From assembly GCF_001427585.1 (NCBI RefSeq), contig NZ_LMGY01000001.1, positions 63,270 through 127,269 of the forward strand: 64,000 bases of DNA, in the 5' to 3' direction. A program made the position numbers and the translations under genes. Below the pieces are notes generated by a model, which was not told where the DNA came from, did no database searches, and saw nothing but the letters and a program-made list of their open reading frames with translations. Shown in pieces: positions 27,708 to 37,309 of this stretch (position 1 is its first letter; every line of letters starts with the position of its first letter). The stretch is from Pseudoxanthomonas sp. Root630. Lineage in GTDB: Bacteria; Pseudomonadota; Gammaproteobacteria; Xanthomonadales; Xanthomonadaceae.

Positions 27708-29093
27708 TCATTCCTGGCGCGGCGGCAACACCTTGCCCGGATTGAGGATGCCGTCCGGGTCCAATGCCGCTTTCACCGCGCGCATCGCATCCAGCGTGGC
27801 GGCGGAGAACGCATCGGTCATGAAGTCGCGCTTGCTCAGGCCGATGCCGTGTTCGCCCGAAAGCGTGCCGCCCAGCGCCAGCACCTGTGCGAACACGCGC
27901 GGCAAGGCCGCGTGCGCGCGTGAAGTTTCGGCGGTGTCGCCATCGTCGTACATGATGTTGACGTGCAGATTGCCATTGCCGGCATGGCCGAACACGACGA
28001 TGGGCAGGTCCACCTCCGACGCCAGCACTTCCATGGCCGCGACCAGGTCGGGGATGCGCGACACCGGCACCACCACGTCTTCGTTGATCTTGCCCGGCTT
28101 GATCGTCCGCAGTGCCGGCGAGAGTGCGCGGCGTGCAGCCCATAGCCGGTCGCGCGCGCTGCCGTCGGTCGCGACATCCAGCGCGATCAAGCCGTCGCCT
28201 TCTGCTGCCTCGGCCAGCGCCTGCAGCGCATAGGGCAGCGTGTCGTCGTCGCCGTCGGCTTCGACCAGCAACATCGCGCCCGCCTCGGGCACGTCGCTGC
28301 CGTTGCGGCGGATCAGCGCGATGGCGCTGCGATCCATGAATTCCAGCATCGTCGGCGTCGCCGGCCGCGCCATGATCCGCGAGACCGCCGCCGCCGCCGT
28401 GGCGGCGTCGCGATACAGCACGCGCAGGCCAGCCTGCGCGCGCGAGCAGGGCGCGAGCTTCAGCGTCGCTTCGACGATCAGCGCCAGCGTGCCTTCGCTA
28501 CCGACGATCAGATGGGTGAGGTCGTAACCGGTCGCGTCCTTGGTGTACGCGCCGCCGCAGCGGATCAGTTCGCCCGCGCCCGTCACCGCGACCAGGCCCA
28601 GGACGTTGTCGCGCGCGGTGCCGTACTTCACCGCGCGCGGACCGCCGGCGTTCGTGGCGAGGTTGCCGCCCACGCTGCACAGGTCCGCGCTGGACGGGTC
28701 CGGCGGCCAGAACAGGCCGTGCGGCACCAGCGCCAGTTGCAGCTCGCCATTCAACACGCCGGGTTCCACCACCACGCAGCGATCCGCCGCGCGCACCTCG
28801 AGGATGCGGTTCATCCGCGCGAACGACACCACCACGCCACCCTGCGTGGGCACCGCTGCGCCGGTGGTGCCGGTGCCCGCGCCACGCGCGACGATCGGCA
28901 CGGCATGCGTGCGGCACGCGCGCACAAGCGCGACCACGTCGTCAGGCGTGCGCGGCAATGCGACGGCAGACGGCATGACCCAGCGACGCGAATCGTCGCC
29001 ACCGAACGGGCGGCAGGCGTCGCCGGTCAGCCAGCCGTCGCCGAGGCGGGCCGACATCGCGGCGTGCAGGTCGGGGGGCAGCGTTGCATCCAT
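27708..29093 (-). CDS. FAD-binding oxidase of the GlcD / D-lactate dehydrogenase family
   Basis: A 461-residue flavoenzyme oxidising a 2-hydroxy acid. The N-terminal PCMH FAD-binding domain shows PRTPDDVVALVRACR, VARGAGTGTTGAAVP, CVVEPGVLNGELQ near VV, LCSVGGNLATNAGGPRAVKY and TGYDLTHLIVGSEGTLALI. The C-terminal half is the FAD-oxidase cap with VVFGHAGNGNLHVNIM and GEHGIGLSKRDF. This matches GlcD, D-lactate or D-2-hydroxyglutarate dehydrogenase types; no glcE/glcF partners are here, so it probably works alone. Substrate not determined. Confidence 0.9.
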   Translation of the reverse strand: MDATLPPDLHAAMSARLGDGWLTGDACRPFGGDDSRRWVMPSAVALPRTPDDVVALVRACRTHAVPIVARGAGTGTTGAAVPTQGGVVVSFARMNRILEVRAADRCVVVEPGVLNGELQLALVPHGLFWPPDPSSADLCSVGGNLATNAGGPRAVKYGTARDNVLGLVAVTGAGELIRCGGAYTKDATGYDLTHLIVGSEGTLALIVEATLKLAPCSRAQAGLRVLYRDAATAAAAVSRIMARPATPTMLEFMDRSAIALIRRNGSDVPEAGAMLLVEADGDDDTLPYALQALAEAAEGDGLIALDVATDGSARDRLWAARRALSPALRTIKPGKINEDVVVPVSRIPDLVAAMEVLASEVDLPIVVFGHAGNGNLHVNIMYDDGDTAETSRAHAALPRVFAQVLALGGTLSGEHGIGLSKRDFMTDAFSAATLDAMRAVKAALDPDGILNPGKVLPPRQE

Positions 29094-29099
29094 GCGTGC

Positions 29100-29105
29100 A
29101 TTCTA
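29100..29105 (-). promoter_or_regulatory. -10 element abutting the FAD oxidase start codon
   Basis: TAGAAT on the minus strand ends only 6 bp before the ATG at 29091-29093. If used, transcription would begin at or next to the start codon and give a leaderless message. No convincing -35 is present, so this is a weak call. Confidence 0.3.
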
Positions 29106-29326
29106 CGGATTCGTCGTGCGGCGTCCTGCATTGATGCCGCCGCGGCATGTGCTGATGCCGGATCGCCATGATCGCGCCGAACGGCGCGTCAGGCCCGGTA
29201 AATCAACGTCTGCGTGCGAGCGCTCACCGCGCGCGCCGGTCCGGACGCACGCCGCTAACCGATTCCTTACACCCTCCCCGGTTCCGCCTGATAGAAAACG
29301 CCGGCCCAACCGAGCGGAGACACACC

Positions 29327-30730
29327 ATGCGCATCACCATCGTGGGAGCGGGTTTCAGCGGCAGCACGCTGGCGACCTTGCTGGCATCGACCGACGCCGG
29401 CGCGCCGGATGTCTGCCTGGTCGGCGTGGACGAGACGTTCGCGCGCGGCGTGGCCTACGGCGAGGCAAGGCCCGAGCACCTGCTGAACGTGCGTGCGGGG
29501 CACCTCGGCGCGCATCCCGACGATGCCGGCGGCTTCGCGCGCTGGTTGAGTCTCGGCGCGCGAGGAAAAGACGAATTCCTGCCGCGCGTCGCGTATGGCG
29601 ACTATCTCGCCGAGCGCCTGCGCGAGGCCAACGAGGCGTCGGGGAATCTGTCGCTGGTGCGCCAGGAGGCCATCGCGATCAGCCGTGTCGGTGAAGGCTT
29701 CCGTGTGCACCTGGACGATGGCGGCTATTTCGCCAGCGACCGCGTGGTGCTCGCCGTCGGCGCATTGCCACCGCAGCGGCTGGCCGGCATCGGTCCGCGC
29801 CTGGCGCAGAGCGCGCGCTATATCGGCTGGCCGTGGCAGGACGATGCACTGGACCGGATTCCCGCCAACGCGCGCGTGCTGATCGTGGGCACCGGCCTGA
29901 CGATGGCCGATGTCGCGGCCACGCTCGTTGCGCGCGGTCATCGCGGTGGGCTGACCGCGATCTCGCGCCACGGACTGCTGCCCCAAGCGCATGCCGTGAC
30001 ACCGGGCGAGGCGATCGAGCTGCCCCCCAGCGTGCAGATCGCCTTGCGTGGGCGCAGCGTGCGCGCGCTGCTCGCGGCGGTGCGTTCGGTCGTGCGCGTG
30101 GCGCCGGACTGGCGCAGCGTCGTGGATGCGCTGCGGCCGCACACCCAAGCGTTCTGGCGCAGCTTGTCCGCAACCGAGCGCGCGCGCTTCCTGCGCCACC
30201 TGCGTTCGTACTGGGAAGTGGCACGCCACCGCATCGCGCCGCGGGTCGCCGATACGCTGGCCACGCTGCAGGCCAGCGGCCAGTTGCGCGTGCGCGCCGC
30301 CCGCCTGCTGCGTGCCGGCCTGCGCGCGCAGGGCGCGGAAGTCCTGTTGCGAGGACGCGGCCAAGACCGCGTCGATGTCGAGCAGTACGACTACGTCATC
30401 CGGGCCACGGGGCTGGATACCGACATCGTCCGCAGCACCCACCCCCTGGTATCCCACCTGGTCGACGCAGGCCTGCTGGCGGCGGATCCGCACGGGCTGG
30501 GCGTGCAGGTGGGCGATGACTTGCAGGTGCGCGACCGCCAGGGCGACGTCGTGCGCGGACTGTTCTGCCTCGGCCCGTTGTTGCGTGGGCAGTCGTGGGA
30601 AATCACGGCGGTCCCCGAACTGCGTGCGGCGGCGGCGGCGCTGGCGGTGCGCCTGCGGGAAACGCAACACGCGGGTCTCGCCCGGCGCGGCGCGGTTGCA
30701 CGGGAACTGGCCCTGTCCGCAGGCCTGTAG
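29327..30730 (+). CDS. FAD/NAD(P)-binding protein
   Basis: A 467-residue protein with an N-terminal dinucleotide-binding fold, MRITIVGAGFSGSTLATLL. Next comes the block PEHLLNVRAGHLGAHPDDAG typical of a family of uncharacterised FAD-NAD(P)-binding oxidoreductases. The second nucleotide-binding motif VLIVGTGLTMADVAATL is at about residues 184-200. The C-terminal part returns to the FAD fold (YVIRATGLDTDI, GLFCLGPLLRGQSWEI). The ATG at 29327 is chosen because the GxGxxG motif then starts at residue 7. Reaction unknown. Confidence 0.85.
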   Translation: MRITIVGAGFSGSTLATLLASTDAGAPDVCLVGVDETFARGVAYGEARPEHLLNVRAGHLGAHPDDAGGFARWLSLGARGKDEFLPRVAYGDYLAERLREANEASGNLSLVRQEAIAISRVGEGFRVHLDDGGYFASDRVVLAVGALPPQRLAGIGPRLAQSARYIGWPWQDDALDRIPANARVLIVGTGLTMADVAATLVARGHRGGLTAISRHGLLPQAHAVTPGEAIELPPSVQIALRGRSVRALLAAVRSVVRVAPDWRSVVDALRPHTQAFWRSLSATERARFLRHLRSYWEVARHRIAPRVADTLATLQASGQLRVRAARLLRAGLRAQGAEVLLRGRGQDRVDVEQYDYVIRATGLDTDIVRSTHPLVSHLVDAGLLAADPHGLGVQVGDDLQVRDRQGDVVRGLFCLGPLLRGQSWEITAVPELRAAAAALAVRLRETQHAGLARRGAVARELALSAGL

Positions 30731-30733
30731 GGA

Positions 30734-31123
30734 TCAGGCCTCGTCCGCGCGGAACGCGTCGCGGATCCAGTCCAGTCGTGGCGCGGCGGGATCGCCGTCG
30801 GCATCGATGACGTCGAACCGGCACGGCGCGTTTGCGTACGCCGGGTGGTCCTGCAGGAAGCGCAGCGCCGCATGCACCAGCTTGCGGCGCTTGCCGGCAT
30901 CGACCGATGCCGCGCCGCCCCCGAAGGCGCGCGAACGCCGGAAGCGGACTTCGACGAACACCACGGTCCTGGCGCCGGTGACGGTGCCGTCGAGCATCAC
31001 CAGGTCCAGCTCGCCACCGCGGTACGCCGCATTGGCGGCGATCTCGGTAAGGCCTGCTTTCAGCAGCAAGGTGCGGGCCGCGGCTTCGGCCGCGCGCCCG
31101 TCGGTGCGGCGATCAGCCGCCAT
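30734..31123 (-). CDS. yraN: YraN family (UPF0102) nuclease-like protein
   Basis: A 129-residue protein with the YraN signature: [17 protein letters not shown], the [11 protein letters not shown] strand (E and D of a restriction-endonuclease-like fold) and [16 protein letters not shown]. The role in the cell is not established. The start at 31121-31123 leaves an 11-base overlap with the end of lpoA. The yraN-lpoA-rsmI grouping is conserved in gammaproteobacteria, though here rsmI faces the other way. Confidence 0.9.
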   Translation of the reverse strand: MAADRRTDGRAAEAAARTLLLKAGLTEIAANAAYRGGELDLVMLDGTVTGARTVVFVEVRFRRSRAFGGGAASVDAGKRRKLVHAALRFLQDHPAYANAPCRFDVIDADGDPAAPRLDWIRDAFRADEA

Positions 31124-32531
31124 CCGCGACGGGCACGGGCTGGCCGCCGCTGAAGGTGGCCCACGACGGTGCGCGCACGACATTGCCGAAGCCGTCGAGT
31201 TGCAGGCGACCGGTGGCGCCACGGATTTCGGTGTTGGCGCCCAGCGCGAGCTTTTCCAGATAGGCCGTCAACAGCCACGCGTCGTACCCGAAGGCGAACA
31301 GGCGGGCCGCCGGGCCGCGGGCCGTCGGCACGCGTTCGCCGGTCATGCCCGCGGCGGGCAACGCGGCCAGGCCGCGCGAGGTCCAGGTTTCGGTGGGAAA
31401 CACGATGCCGTCCAGCGCCGCGTCGTCTTCCACCTTGCCGGTGCCCGAGGTCAGCTGCGAGGTGCCCACGCGGGTCTTGCCGCCCAGGCCGGCCAGCGCG
31501 AGCTGCGGCGTCAGGCTGCGCGCCGTGCTGCCACGTACCGCCAGGAACACGGCATCCACGCCTTCCTGCGCGGCGGTGCCGAGCGGAGCAGACAGGTCGC
31601 CCGGCGTCTCGGGCACGCTGATCACGCGCGCGACCTTGCCGCCGCGTTCGACGAAACGTTCGCGGAACGCCTGCGAGGCGCGACGACCGTTGTCGTCGCT
31701 GCCTTCGATGATCAGCACGGTCTTGCGCTCGCGCGCCCGCACGTATTCGGCGGCGGCGATGCCATCGTCCTCCGGTGCCAGCGAGAAACCCGCCTTGCCG
31801 TCGGGCGGCGCCACGGTGCCGCGGTTGAGCACCAGCATCGGCACGGCGAGGCCGGGCTGCTGGAAGAGGGCGCTGACTTCATCGCGGCCCAGCGGACCGA
31901 CCACGAAGTCCGCGCCTTCGGCGGCGGCACGCGCGTAAGCCGCGGTGGCACCGGCGGCGGTACCGGTCGTGTCGTAGAACTGGATGTCCGGGCGACGGCG
32001 ATGCTCGCCGTAATAGCCGGCCAGCAGGCCGTCGCGCACCGGAGCGGCTGCCGTGGCCAGGGTGCCCGACAGCGGCAGCAGCACGGCCAGCTTCATCGGC
32101 GGGCGATAACCGTCCGAATCGGCCGCCGGGCGGTTGCCTGCATCGAAATGCCATTGGGTACCGCGATCGAACGGACGCGGCAGCGGCAGGCCGCGGCGCT
32201 GCAGCGCACGGCCGGCGAAGTTGTACAGCGGGTCGCCGGCCGGCAGCGTGGCGGCATCGCGGGCGAGGGTGGCGTCGTCGAGCGTGCCGAGCAGCCGGTC
32301 GATCTCGCGTGCGTTGTCGCTGCGGGCCTGGCCACTGAGCGCGCCGTCCTGGCGGGCGAGCGTGCCGGCGCTGGCGAATGCGGGCGAGACGCGAGCCGTC
32401 GAGGTGGCCGGTCCCGTTCCCGACGTGGTGGCGCAACTGACCAGCACGAAGGCGAACATCAGCGCGGCGAGGGTCCGTCCTAGGCGCACGCGAGTGGAGA
32501 GCGTGCGGGCATCATGCAGGTCCATGGGCAT
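31113..32531 (-). CDS. lpoA: Penicillin-binding protein activator, LpoA/LppC family lipoprotein
   Basis: Outer-membrane lipoprotein that stimulates the bifunctional peptidoglycan synthase PBP1A in E. coli. The 472-residue product has a leader ending in the lipobox LVSC (cysteine at 33). The C-terminal part is a periplasmic-binding-protein-like domain with [40 protein letters not shown] and [16 protein letters not shown]. At about 470 residues it is shorter than the 678 of E. coli, mainly in the N-terminal TPR-like half. A second ATG two codons in (32525) is equally possible. Confidence 0.88.
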   Translation of the reverse strand: MPMDLHDARTLSTRVRLGRTLAALMFAFVLVSCATTSGTGPATSTARVSPAFASAGTLARQDGALSGQARSDNAREIDRLLGTLDDATLARDAATLPAGDPLYNFAGRALQRRGLPLPRPFDRGTQWHFDAGNRPAADSDGYRPPMKLAVLLPLSGTLATAAAPVRDGLLAGYYGEHRRRPDIQFYDTTGTAAGATAAYARAAAEGADFVVGPLGRDEVSALFQQPGLAVPMLVLNRGTVAPPDGKAGFSLAPEDDGIAAAEYVRARERKTVLIIEGSDDNGRRASQAFRERFVERGGKVARVISVPETPGDLSAPLGTAAQEGVDAVFLAVRGSTARSLTPQLALAGLGGKTRVGTSQLTSGTGKVEDDAALDGIVFPTETWTSRGLAALPAAGMTGERVPTARGPAARLFAFGYDAWLLTAYLEKLALGANTEIRGATGRLQLDGFGNVVRAPSWATFSGGQPVPVADGG

Positions 32532-32593
32532 CGTCGGCGTTCAGGCAGGGGAACCGGCTACGATTCTACCCTCAGCCAAGGAACCTCACTGGA

Positions 32594-33415
32594 ATGCCCG
32601 CCGGAACCCTGTTCATCGTCGCCACCCCGATCGGCAATCTGGGCGACCTGACCCCACGTGCGCTGGAGGTGCTGCGCTCGGTCGCCGCCATCTGCGCCGA
32701 AGACACGCGGCGGAGCGGTCAGCTGCTGGCGCACTTCGGCGTCTCCACGCCGCTGGTGGCGCTGCATGAACACAACGAGGACGCCCTGGCGCAGCGGATC
32801 GTCGAACGCCTGCAGGCGGGCGATTCGCTGGCGCTGGTCAGCGATGCCGGCACGCCACTGGTCAGCGATCCCGGCTTCCGCCTGGTACGCGCCGCGCGCG
32901 CGGCCGGCATCAAGGTCAGTCCGCTGCCTGGCGCCTGTGCCGCGATCGCGGCCTTGAGCGTGGCGGGGTTGCCCAGCGATCGCTTCACGTTCGAAGGTTT
33001 CCTGCCGGCCAAGGCGTCCGCGCGGCGCGAGCAATTGCAGCGCCTGGCAGGCGAGGCCCGCACGCTGGTGTTCTACGAGTCCTCGCACCGCATCGCGGAG
33101 TCGCTGGCGGACATGCGCACCGCGTTCGGCGACGACCGACCGGCCGTGTTGGCGCGCGAACTGACCAAGCTGTTCGAAACCGTGCTCGACGGCACCTTGG
33201 CCGAGTTGCAGGCGCGCGTCGATGCCGACGACAACCAGCGCAAGGGCGAGTTCGTCGTCATGGTGCAGGGCGCCAGCGACGACATGGAGGCGCGCCTGGC
33301 CGAGGGCCGCCGCGTCTACGCGCTGCTGAACGCCCACCTGCCGCCGTCGGCGGCGGCCAAGCTCGCTGCCGAGATCACCGGCGCGCCGAGAAAGGAGTTG
33401 TATGGCGCGCGATAG
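32594..33415 (+). CDS. rsmI: 16S rRNA (cytidine(1402)-2'-O)-methyltransferase
   Basis: Methylates the ribose of C1402 in the decoding centre of 16S rRNA. 273 residues of the tetrapyrrole-methylase fold, with TLFIVATPIGNLGDLTPRAL, CAEDTRRSGQLL, ALVSDAGTPLVSDPGFRLV, GACAAIAALSVAGLPSDRF and VFYESSHRI. The C-terminus SAAAKLAAEITGAPRKELY is normal for RsmI. A very similar end is found 3.7 kb downstream, fused to a DUF885 gene. It is divergent from lpoA. Confidence 0.96.
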   Translation: MPAGTLFIVATPIGNLGDLTPRALEVLRSVAAICAEDTRRSGQLLAHFGVSTPLVALHEHNEDALAQRIVERLQAGDSLALVSDAGTPLVSDPGFRLVRAARAAGIKVSPLPGACAAIAALSVAGLPSDRFTFEGFLPAKASARREQLQRLAGEARTLVFYESSHRIAESLADMRTAFGDDRPAVLARELTKLFETVLDGTLAELQARVDADDNQRKGEFVVMVQGASDDMEARLAEGRRVYALLNAHLPPSAAAKLAAEITGAPRKELYGAR

Positions 33416-33448
33416 TGGGCCGTGTTGGCTGGCCTCGAATGAAAGGGG

Positions 33449-35254
33449 ATGAAGATGAGAATGCGTGAACTACGCATCGCTGCAGTCGCGATGCTGATCG
33501 TCGTGGCGGCATCGCCCGCCGCGATCGCGTCGACCCCGCCGGACGCCCGTGCGCGTTTTGGCCTGCTGGTGGCGGAGAGCCAGAAGGCCGACGACGCGCT
33601 CCATCCACTGCGTCTCGCCGAGCGCGGCCTGCCCCCGACCGGGGCCGTTTTCGTCGACCCCCAGGGCGAGGCCTTTGCCCGGCAGCTGGCGACGAACAAG
33701 CGTGCCGAACTGTCGGGCCTGGCCGGCATAGACCGTGCCTCCCTCGGTGAGAAGGAGCAGATTGCCTACGACGCGTTCCGCTACCAGGCCGAGCAGGCGC
33801 TTGGCGAAATCGACAGCGGCATCCATGCGATCCGCAACCTGGTGCCGTTGAACGCCTCCTTCGGTTTGCACGTCGAGTTCCCCGACTACCTGTCGGGCGC
33901 CCGGTTCAAGACGGTCGAAGACTACGAACGGGGGCTGGCCCAGCTCGAGGGCTTCGCCGACTTCATGGACCGCACGGTGGATCGGATGGAGCAGGGTATG
34001 GCCCAGGGCTATCACCCGCCGAAGGTGGTGGTGAACAACGTCCTGGGGCAGGTCGAGGCCTTCCTAAAGCTGCCGGTCGAGGAGAATCCCTTCTACTCGC
34101 CGGTCACGCGTTTCCCTGACGCCATTGGAGCGGCAGACCGCAGTCGCCTGCAGGCCGCCTATCGCCGGACCATCGAGGACCGCGCCACGCCAGCCTACGA
34201 GCGATGGCGCACGTTCCTGCGCGAACGCTATCTGCCGGTCGCCACCGATGGTGTCGGCCTGTGGGCGATGAAGGACGGCGAGCGGGTGTATGCCTCCCTG
34301 CTGGCCCAACACACCACCACCACGATGAGCGCGCAGCAGATCCACCAGCTCGGCGTGGCCGAAGTGGCCAGGATCCGCGCCGCGATGGAACAGGCGCGCC
34401 AGGCGACCGGCTTCGACGGCGACCTGCCGGCCTTCTTCGAACACGTCCGCACCGGGCCCGAGTTCTACTATTCCAAACCGGAAGACCTCATCGACCACTT
34501 CGAACGCATCGAGCACAAGGTCTGGGAGCGGATGCCCGAACTGTTCTCGCGTCGTCCGCGTGCCGAATTCGAGCTGCGTCCGCTGCCGGCGCTGGGAGAC
34601 CAGCGGGGCACGGGCTACTACCGCGCCGGTCCGCCGGACGCGTCGGAGCCCGGTGTCCTGTACTTCAACATGGCCATGTTGAACACGCGTCCCATCCCGA
34701 CCCTGGAGACCTTGCAGCTGCACGAAGGCGTGCCGGGCCACCACTACCAGATTTCACTGGTCCAGGAGGACGAGAGCCTGCCGGAGCTGTTGCGTTTCGG
34801 CCAGGTGCCGGCCACCGCCTACACCGAGGGCTGGGGCCTGTATGCCGAATCCCTGGGCCAGGAACTGGGCATGTTCACCGACCCCTACCAGTGGTTCGGC
34901 CACCTGGACATGGAAATGCTGCGCGCCGTGCGCCTGGTGGTCGATACCGGTCTCCACGCCCTGCACTGGGACCGCCAGCGCGCGATCGACTACATGCTGG
35001 CCAATACCTCCATGGCCCCGCGCGACGTGGCGGTCGAGATCGACCGCTACATCACCAATCCGGGCCAGGCCTGCGCCTACAAGGTGGGTGAGCTGAAGTT
35101 CCAGGAGCTGCGGCGCCGCGCGACCGAGCGCTTGGGCCCGGATTTCGACATCCGGCGTTTCCACGACCAGGTACTGGACACCGGCGCGCTGCCGCTGGAT
35201 GTGCTGGAAGCCAAGATCGACCGCTGGTTGATGTCGAGCGAGGCGGCACGGTAG
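33449..35254 (+). CDS. DUF885 family secreted protein (putative metallopeptidase), first of two
   Basis: A 601-residue exported protein: a signal peptide (AAVAMLIVVAASPAAIA, cut near residue 28), a long helical body, then the conserved LQLHEGVPGHHYQ motif and TAYTEGWGLYAESLGQELG. The HE-x-x-x-HH and downstream glutamate suggest a zincin-like metal site, but the family's activity is not well defined. The C-terminus LPLDVLEAKIDRWLMSSEAA is the usual family ending. It starts 33 bp after rsmI with AAGGGGATGAAG upstream. The pair interrupts the space between rsmI and rnpB. Confidence 0.88.
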   Translation: MKMRMRELRIAAVAMLIVVAASPAAIASTPPDARARFGLLVAESQKADDALHPLRLAERGLPPTGAVFVDPQGEAFARQLATNKRAELSGLAGIDRASLGEKEQIAYDAFRYQAEQALGEIDSGIHAIRNLVPLNASFGLHVEFPDYLSGARFKTVEDYERGLAQLEGFADFMDRTVDRMEQGMAQGYHPPKVVVNNVLGQVEAFLKLPVEENPFYSPVTRFPDAIGAADRSRLQAAYRRTIEDRATPAYERWRTFLRERYLPVATDGVGLWAMKDGERVYASLLAQHTTTTMSAQQIHQLGVAEVARIRAAMEQARQATGFDGDLPAFFEHVRTGPEFYYSKPEDLIDHFERIEHKVWERMPELFSRRPRAEFELRPLPALGDQRGTGYYRAGPPDASEPGVLYFNMAMLNTRPIPTLETLQLHEGVPGHHYQISLVQEDESLPELLRFGQVPATAYTEGWGLYAESLGQELGMFTDPYQWFGHLDMEMLRAVRLVVDTGLHALHWDRQRAIDYMLANTSMAPRDVAVEIDRYITNPGQACAYKVGELKFQELRRRATERLGPDFDIRRFHDQVLDTGALPLDVLEAKIDRWLMSSEAAR

Positions 35255-35357
35255 GCCTTGGGTGCGCGTCCTGTTCGGAGAGATTGCGTGATCTCATTCT
35301 GCGTTCCGGCCTCTCGGCATTCGAGGCTCGGGACGCTTTGCTTTGGAGGTGCACCTG

Positions 35358-37172
35358 ATGCGTCGTCGTGAACTGCTGGTCGGCGCCGTGGCGCTTGGCA
35401 TGACGTGGCCCCTGGCCGCGCGCATGGCGGGTTCGATTCCTGCCTCCGACACGATGGGGGATGCGTCCGCCGAGGACGTCCGCCTGGCGGACCTGCTGCA
35501 ACGCCATGCCCAGGCCCTGAAAGCAGAGGAGGGTGGGCCGGACCGTCTGGCCGACTATTCGCTGGCCGCACGCGCGCGTCACCGGCAGGCGACGGTGCGG
35601 CGCCTGGACGAACTGGGCGGGATCGACCGTGCCGCACTTTCGGCCGCCGCGGCCCTGGACTACGACACGGCCCGCTTCGTCTACGAGGCCATGGCGGACC
35701 AGTACGGGCGCTACGGCTTTTCCGACATCAACCTGCGGCCCAGCCCCTATGTCGTCAGCCAGATGAACGGTGCCTACTTCTGGCTGCCGGAGGATATCGG
35801 CGGACGCTCGCCCATGAAGGACGCGGCGGATGCCGACCGCTATCTGGACAGGCTGGGCCAGTTCGCCGTGGCCCTGGACCAGGAGACCGAACAGATCCAC
35901 CACGACGCAGGCCTGGGTGTCATCCCGCCGGATTTCATTCTGGCCAAGACCCTGAAGCAGCTCGCGACCTTGCGCGATGCCGCGCCGACCGGCAATGCAC
36001 TGACGACGTCGGCGCTCGCGCGTGCCCGCGATGCCGGGATTGCCGATCTGGACAGTCGCGCCTCGGCGATCTTCGTCGGGCGTATCGTTCCTGCCCTGCA
36101 ACGCCAGAGCGAAGCGCTCGCGGCCTTGCTGCCCCGCGCCGACGATCGGGCGGGCATCTGGGCCAAGCCCGACGGCGAGGCCTACTACGCCTCGGCCCTG
36201 CATTCGAACACCACCGCCAGTTATGCGCCGGGGGAACTGCATCAACTCGGCCAGGCCTGGGTAAAGGAACTGTCTGCCGAGATCGATCAGCTGCTGCGTG
36301 CGCAGGGCCTGGCCCGCGGATCGGTGGGTGAGCGCATGGCCGCCCTGGATCGCGACCCGCGCTTCCTCAAGCCGGATACGGAAGCGGGACGCCAGGCGAT
36401 CATCGACTACGCCAGCGCACACCTGGATCGGATCAAGGGCCTGCTGCCGCGTGGTTTCCACGTGATTCCGGATCGACCGGTCGAGGTGCGGCGCATCTCG
36501 CCCGCGATCCAGGACGGCGCGCCGGGCGCGTTCTACAGCGCCAGCAGCGATCCCGCCCAGCCTTCGACCATCTACCTCAACCTGCGCTCAGTCGCGGAGA
36601 ACGCGCTGTGGCGCATCCCGACCCTGCTGCACCATGAGGGGATACCCGGGCACCATTTCCAGGACAGCGTCCTGCGCGATGCGGGCGGGCTATCACTGTT
36701 CCGGCGGTCGGTGCGCTTCTCGGCCTGGACCGAGGGCTGGGCCCTGTATGCCGAACAACTGGCGGATGAGCTCGGTGCCTATGACGGCGATCCGGCCGGG
36801 CGCATCGGTTACCTGCAAGGCCAACTGTTCCGCGCCTGCCGCGTGGTCGTCGACACCGGCATCCACCACGCGCGTTGGACCCGCCAGCAGGCCATCGACT
36901 GGATGGTGGCCAACGCCGGCGAACATCGCGACGCCGCCGAGCGTGAGATCGACCGCTATTGCGTCTACCCGGGGCAGGCCTGCAGTTTCATGGTCGGCAA
37001 GCAGCAGATACTCGCTTCGCGCGAGAAGGCCCGGCAGCGCTTGGGGGCGCGATTCGACTCGCGCGCCTACAACGACTTCATCCTGGCGTCCGGGCCGCTT
37101 CCGATGGACGTCCTGGACGGTGCGGCGGCGCTGATGGCGGGAATCACCGGCGCGCCGCGCAAAGCGCTATAG
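35358..37172 (+). CDS. DUF885 family exported protein, second of two, with an rsmI-like C-terminal tail
   Basis: A 604-residue paralogue of the preceding gene with the same motifs: LLHHEGIPGHHFQD and SAWTEGWALYAEQLADELG. Its leader, MRRRELLVGAVALG, has a twin-arginine look, unlike the Sec-type leader of the first copy. The ATG at 35358 follows GGAGGT at seven bases. The C-terminus departs from the family after LPMDVLDG: the next 16 residues, AAALMAGITGAPRKAL, match the end of RsmI instead. This suggests recombination joined the gene to an rsmI 3' fragment. Peptidase activity is presumed, not shown. Confidence 0.87.
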   Translation: MRRRELLVGAVALGMTWPLAARMAGSIPASDTMGDASAEDVRLADLLQRHAQALKAEEGGPDRLADYSLAARARHRQATVRRLDELGGIDRAALSAAAALDYDTARFVYEAMADQYGRYGFSDINLRPSPYVVSQMNGAYFWLPEDIGGRSPMKDAADADRYLDRLGQFAVALDQETEQIHHDAGLGVIPPDFILAKTLKQLATLRDAAPTGNALTTSALARARDAGIADLDSRASAIFVGRIVPALQRQSEALAALLPRADDRAGIWAKPDGEAYYASALHSNTTASYAPGELHQLGQAWVKELSAEIDQLLRAQGLARGSVGERMAALDRDPRFLKPDTEAGRQAIIDYASAHLDRIKGLLPRGFHVIPDRPVEVRRISPAIQDGAPGAFYSASSDPAQPSTIYLNLRSVAENALWRIPTLLHHEGIPGHHFQDSVLRDAGGLSLFRRSVRFSAWTEGWALYAEQLADELGAYDGDPAGRIGYLQGQLFRACRVVVDTGIHHARWTRQQAIDWMVANAGEHRDAAEREIDRYCVYPGQACSFMVGKQQILASREKARQRLGARFDSRAYNDFILASGPLPMDVLDGAAALMAGITGAPRKAL

Positions 37173-37179
37173 GGCGCGG
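37122..37179 (+). repeat. Second copy of the rsmI 3' end
   Basis: Aligned with 33350-33415 at the end of rsmI. Both begin GCGGCGGC, share the 15-base word ATCACCGGCGCGCCG and continue with related sequence (GAAAGGAGTTGTATGGCGCG versus CAAAGCGCTATAGGGCGCG). Translated, AAxLxAxITGAPRKxL is common to both. In the second copy a TAG replaces the TAT codon, and this ends the DUF885 gene. The two copies flank the DUF885 pair as a direct repeat. Confidence 0.65.
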
Positions 37180-37184
37180 GGCCA

Positions 37185-37235
37185 GCCCCCTGAGTCGGGG
37201 GGCGATTCGCGCCTTTGGTGCGAATGGGGGTGTGG
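37185..37235 (+). repeat. Repeat flanking rnpB, left copy
   Basis: Begins GCCCCCTGAGTCGGGGGGCG and ends GGGGGTGTGG. The reverse complement of 37737-37785 begins GCCCCCTGAGTCAGGGGGCG and ends GGGGGTGTGG. The two copies therefore face each other on either side of rnpB. Also a hairpin in itself (CCCCCTGAGTCGGGGGG). Confidence 0.7.
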
Positions 37236-37272
37236 ACGTGCGCAGCGGGGCGCGATGTCTGCGCAGCGGACA

Positions 37273-37302
37273 TTGGGGTATTCGACGGCGAAGCCGTAGA
37301 AT
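37273..37302 (+). promoter_or_regulatory. Promoter of rnpB
   Basis: TTGGGG (37273-37278), an 18-bp spacer and TAGAAT (37297-37302) place the start of transcription at about 37309-37310, exactly where the first RNase P helix begins. Confidence 0.65.
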
Positions 37303-37309
37303 GCACGTC

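Noticed and set aside
29262..29300. TTACAC and TAGAAA as a promoter for the FAD/NAD(P)-binding protein gene
   Set aside because: The spacer would be 20 bp and the -10 is weak; not strong enough to list.
35424..35450. tRNA T-arm-like sequence GGCGGGTTCGATTCCTGCC, considered as a tRNA remnant or attachment site
   Set aside because: It lies in the coding leader of the second DUF885 gene. No anticodon arm, D arm or acceptor stem can be drawn around it.
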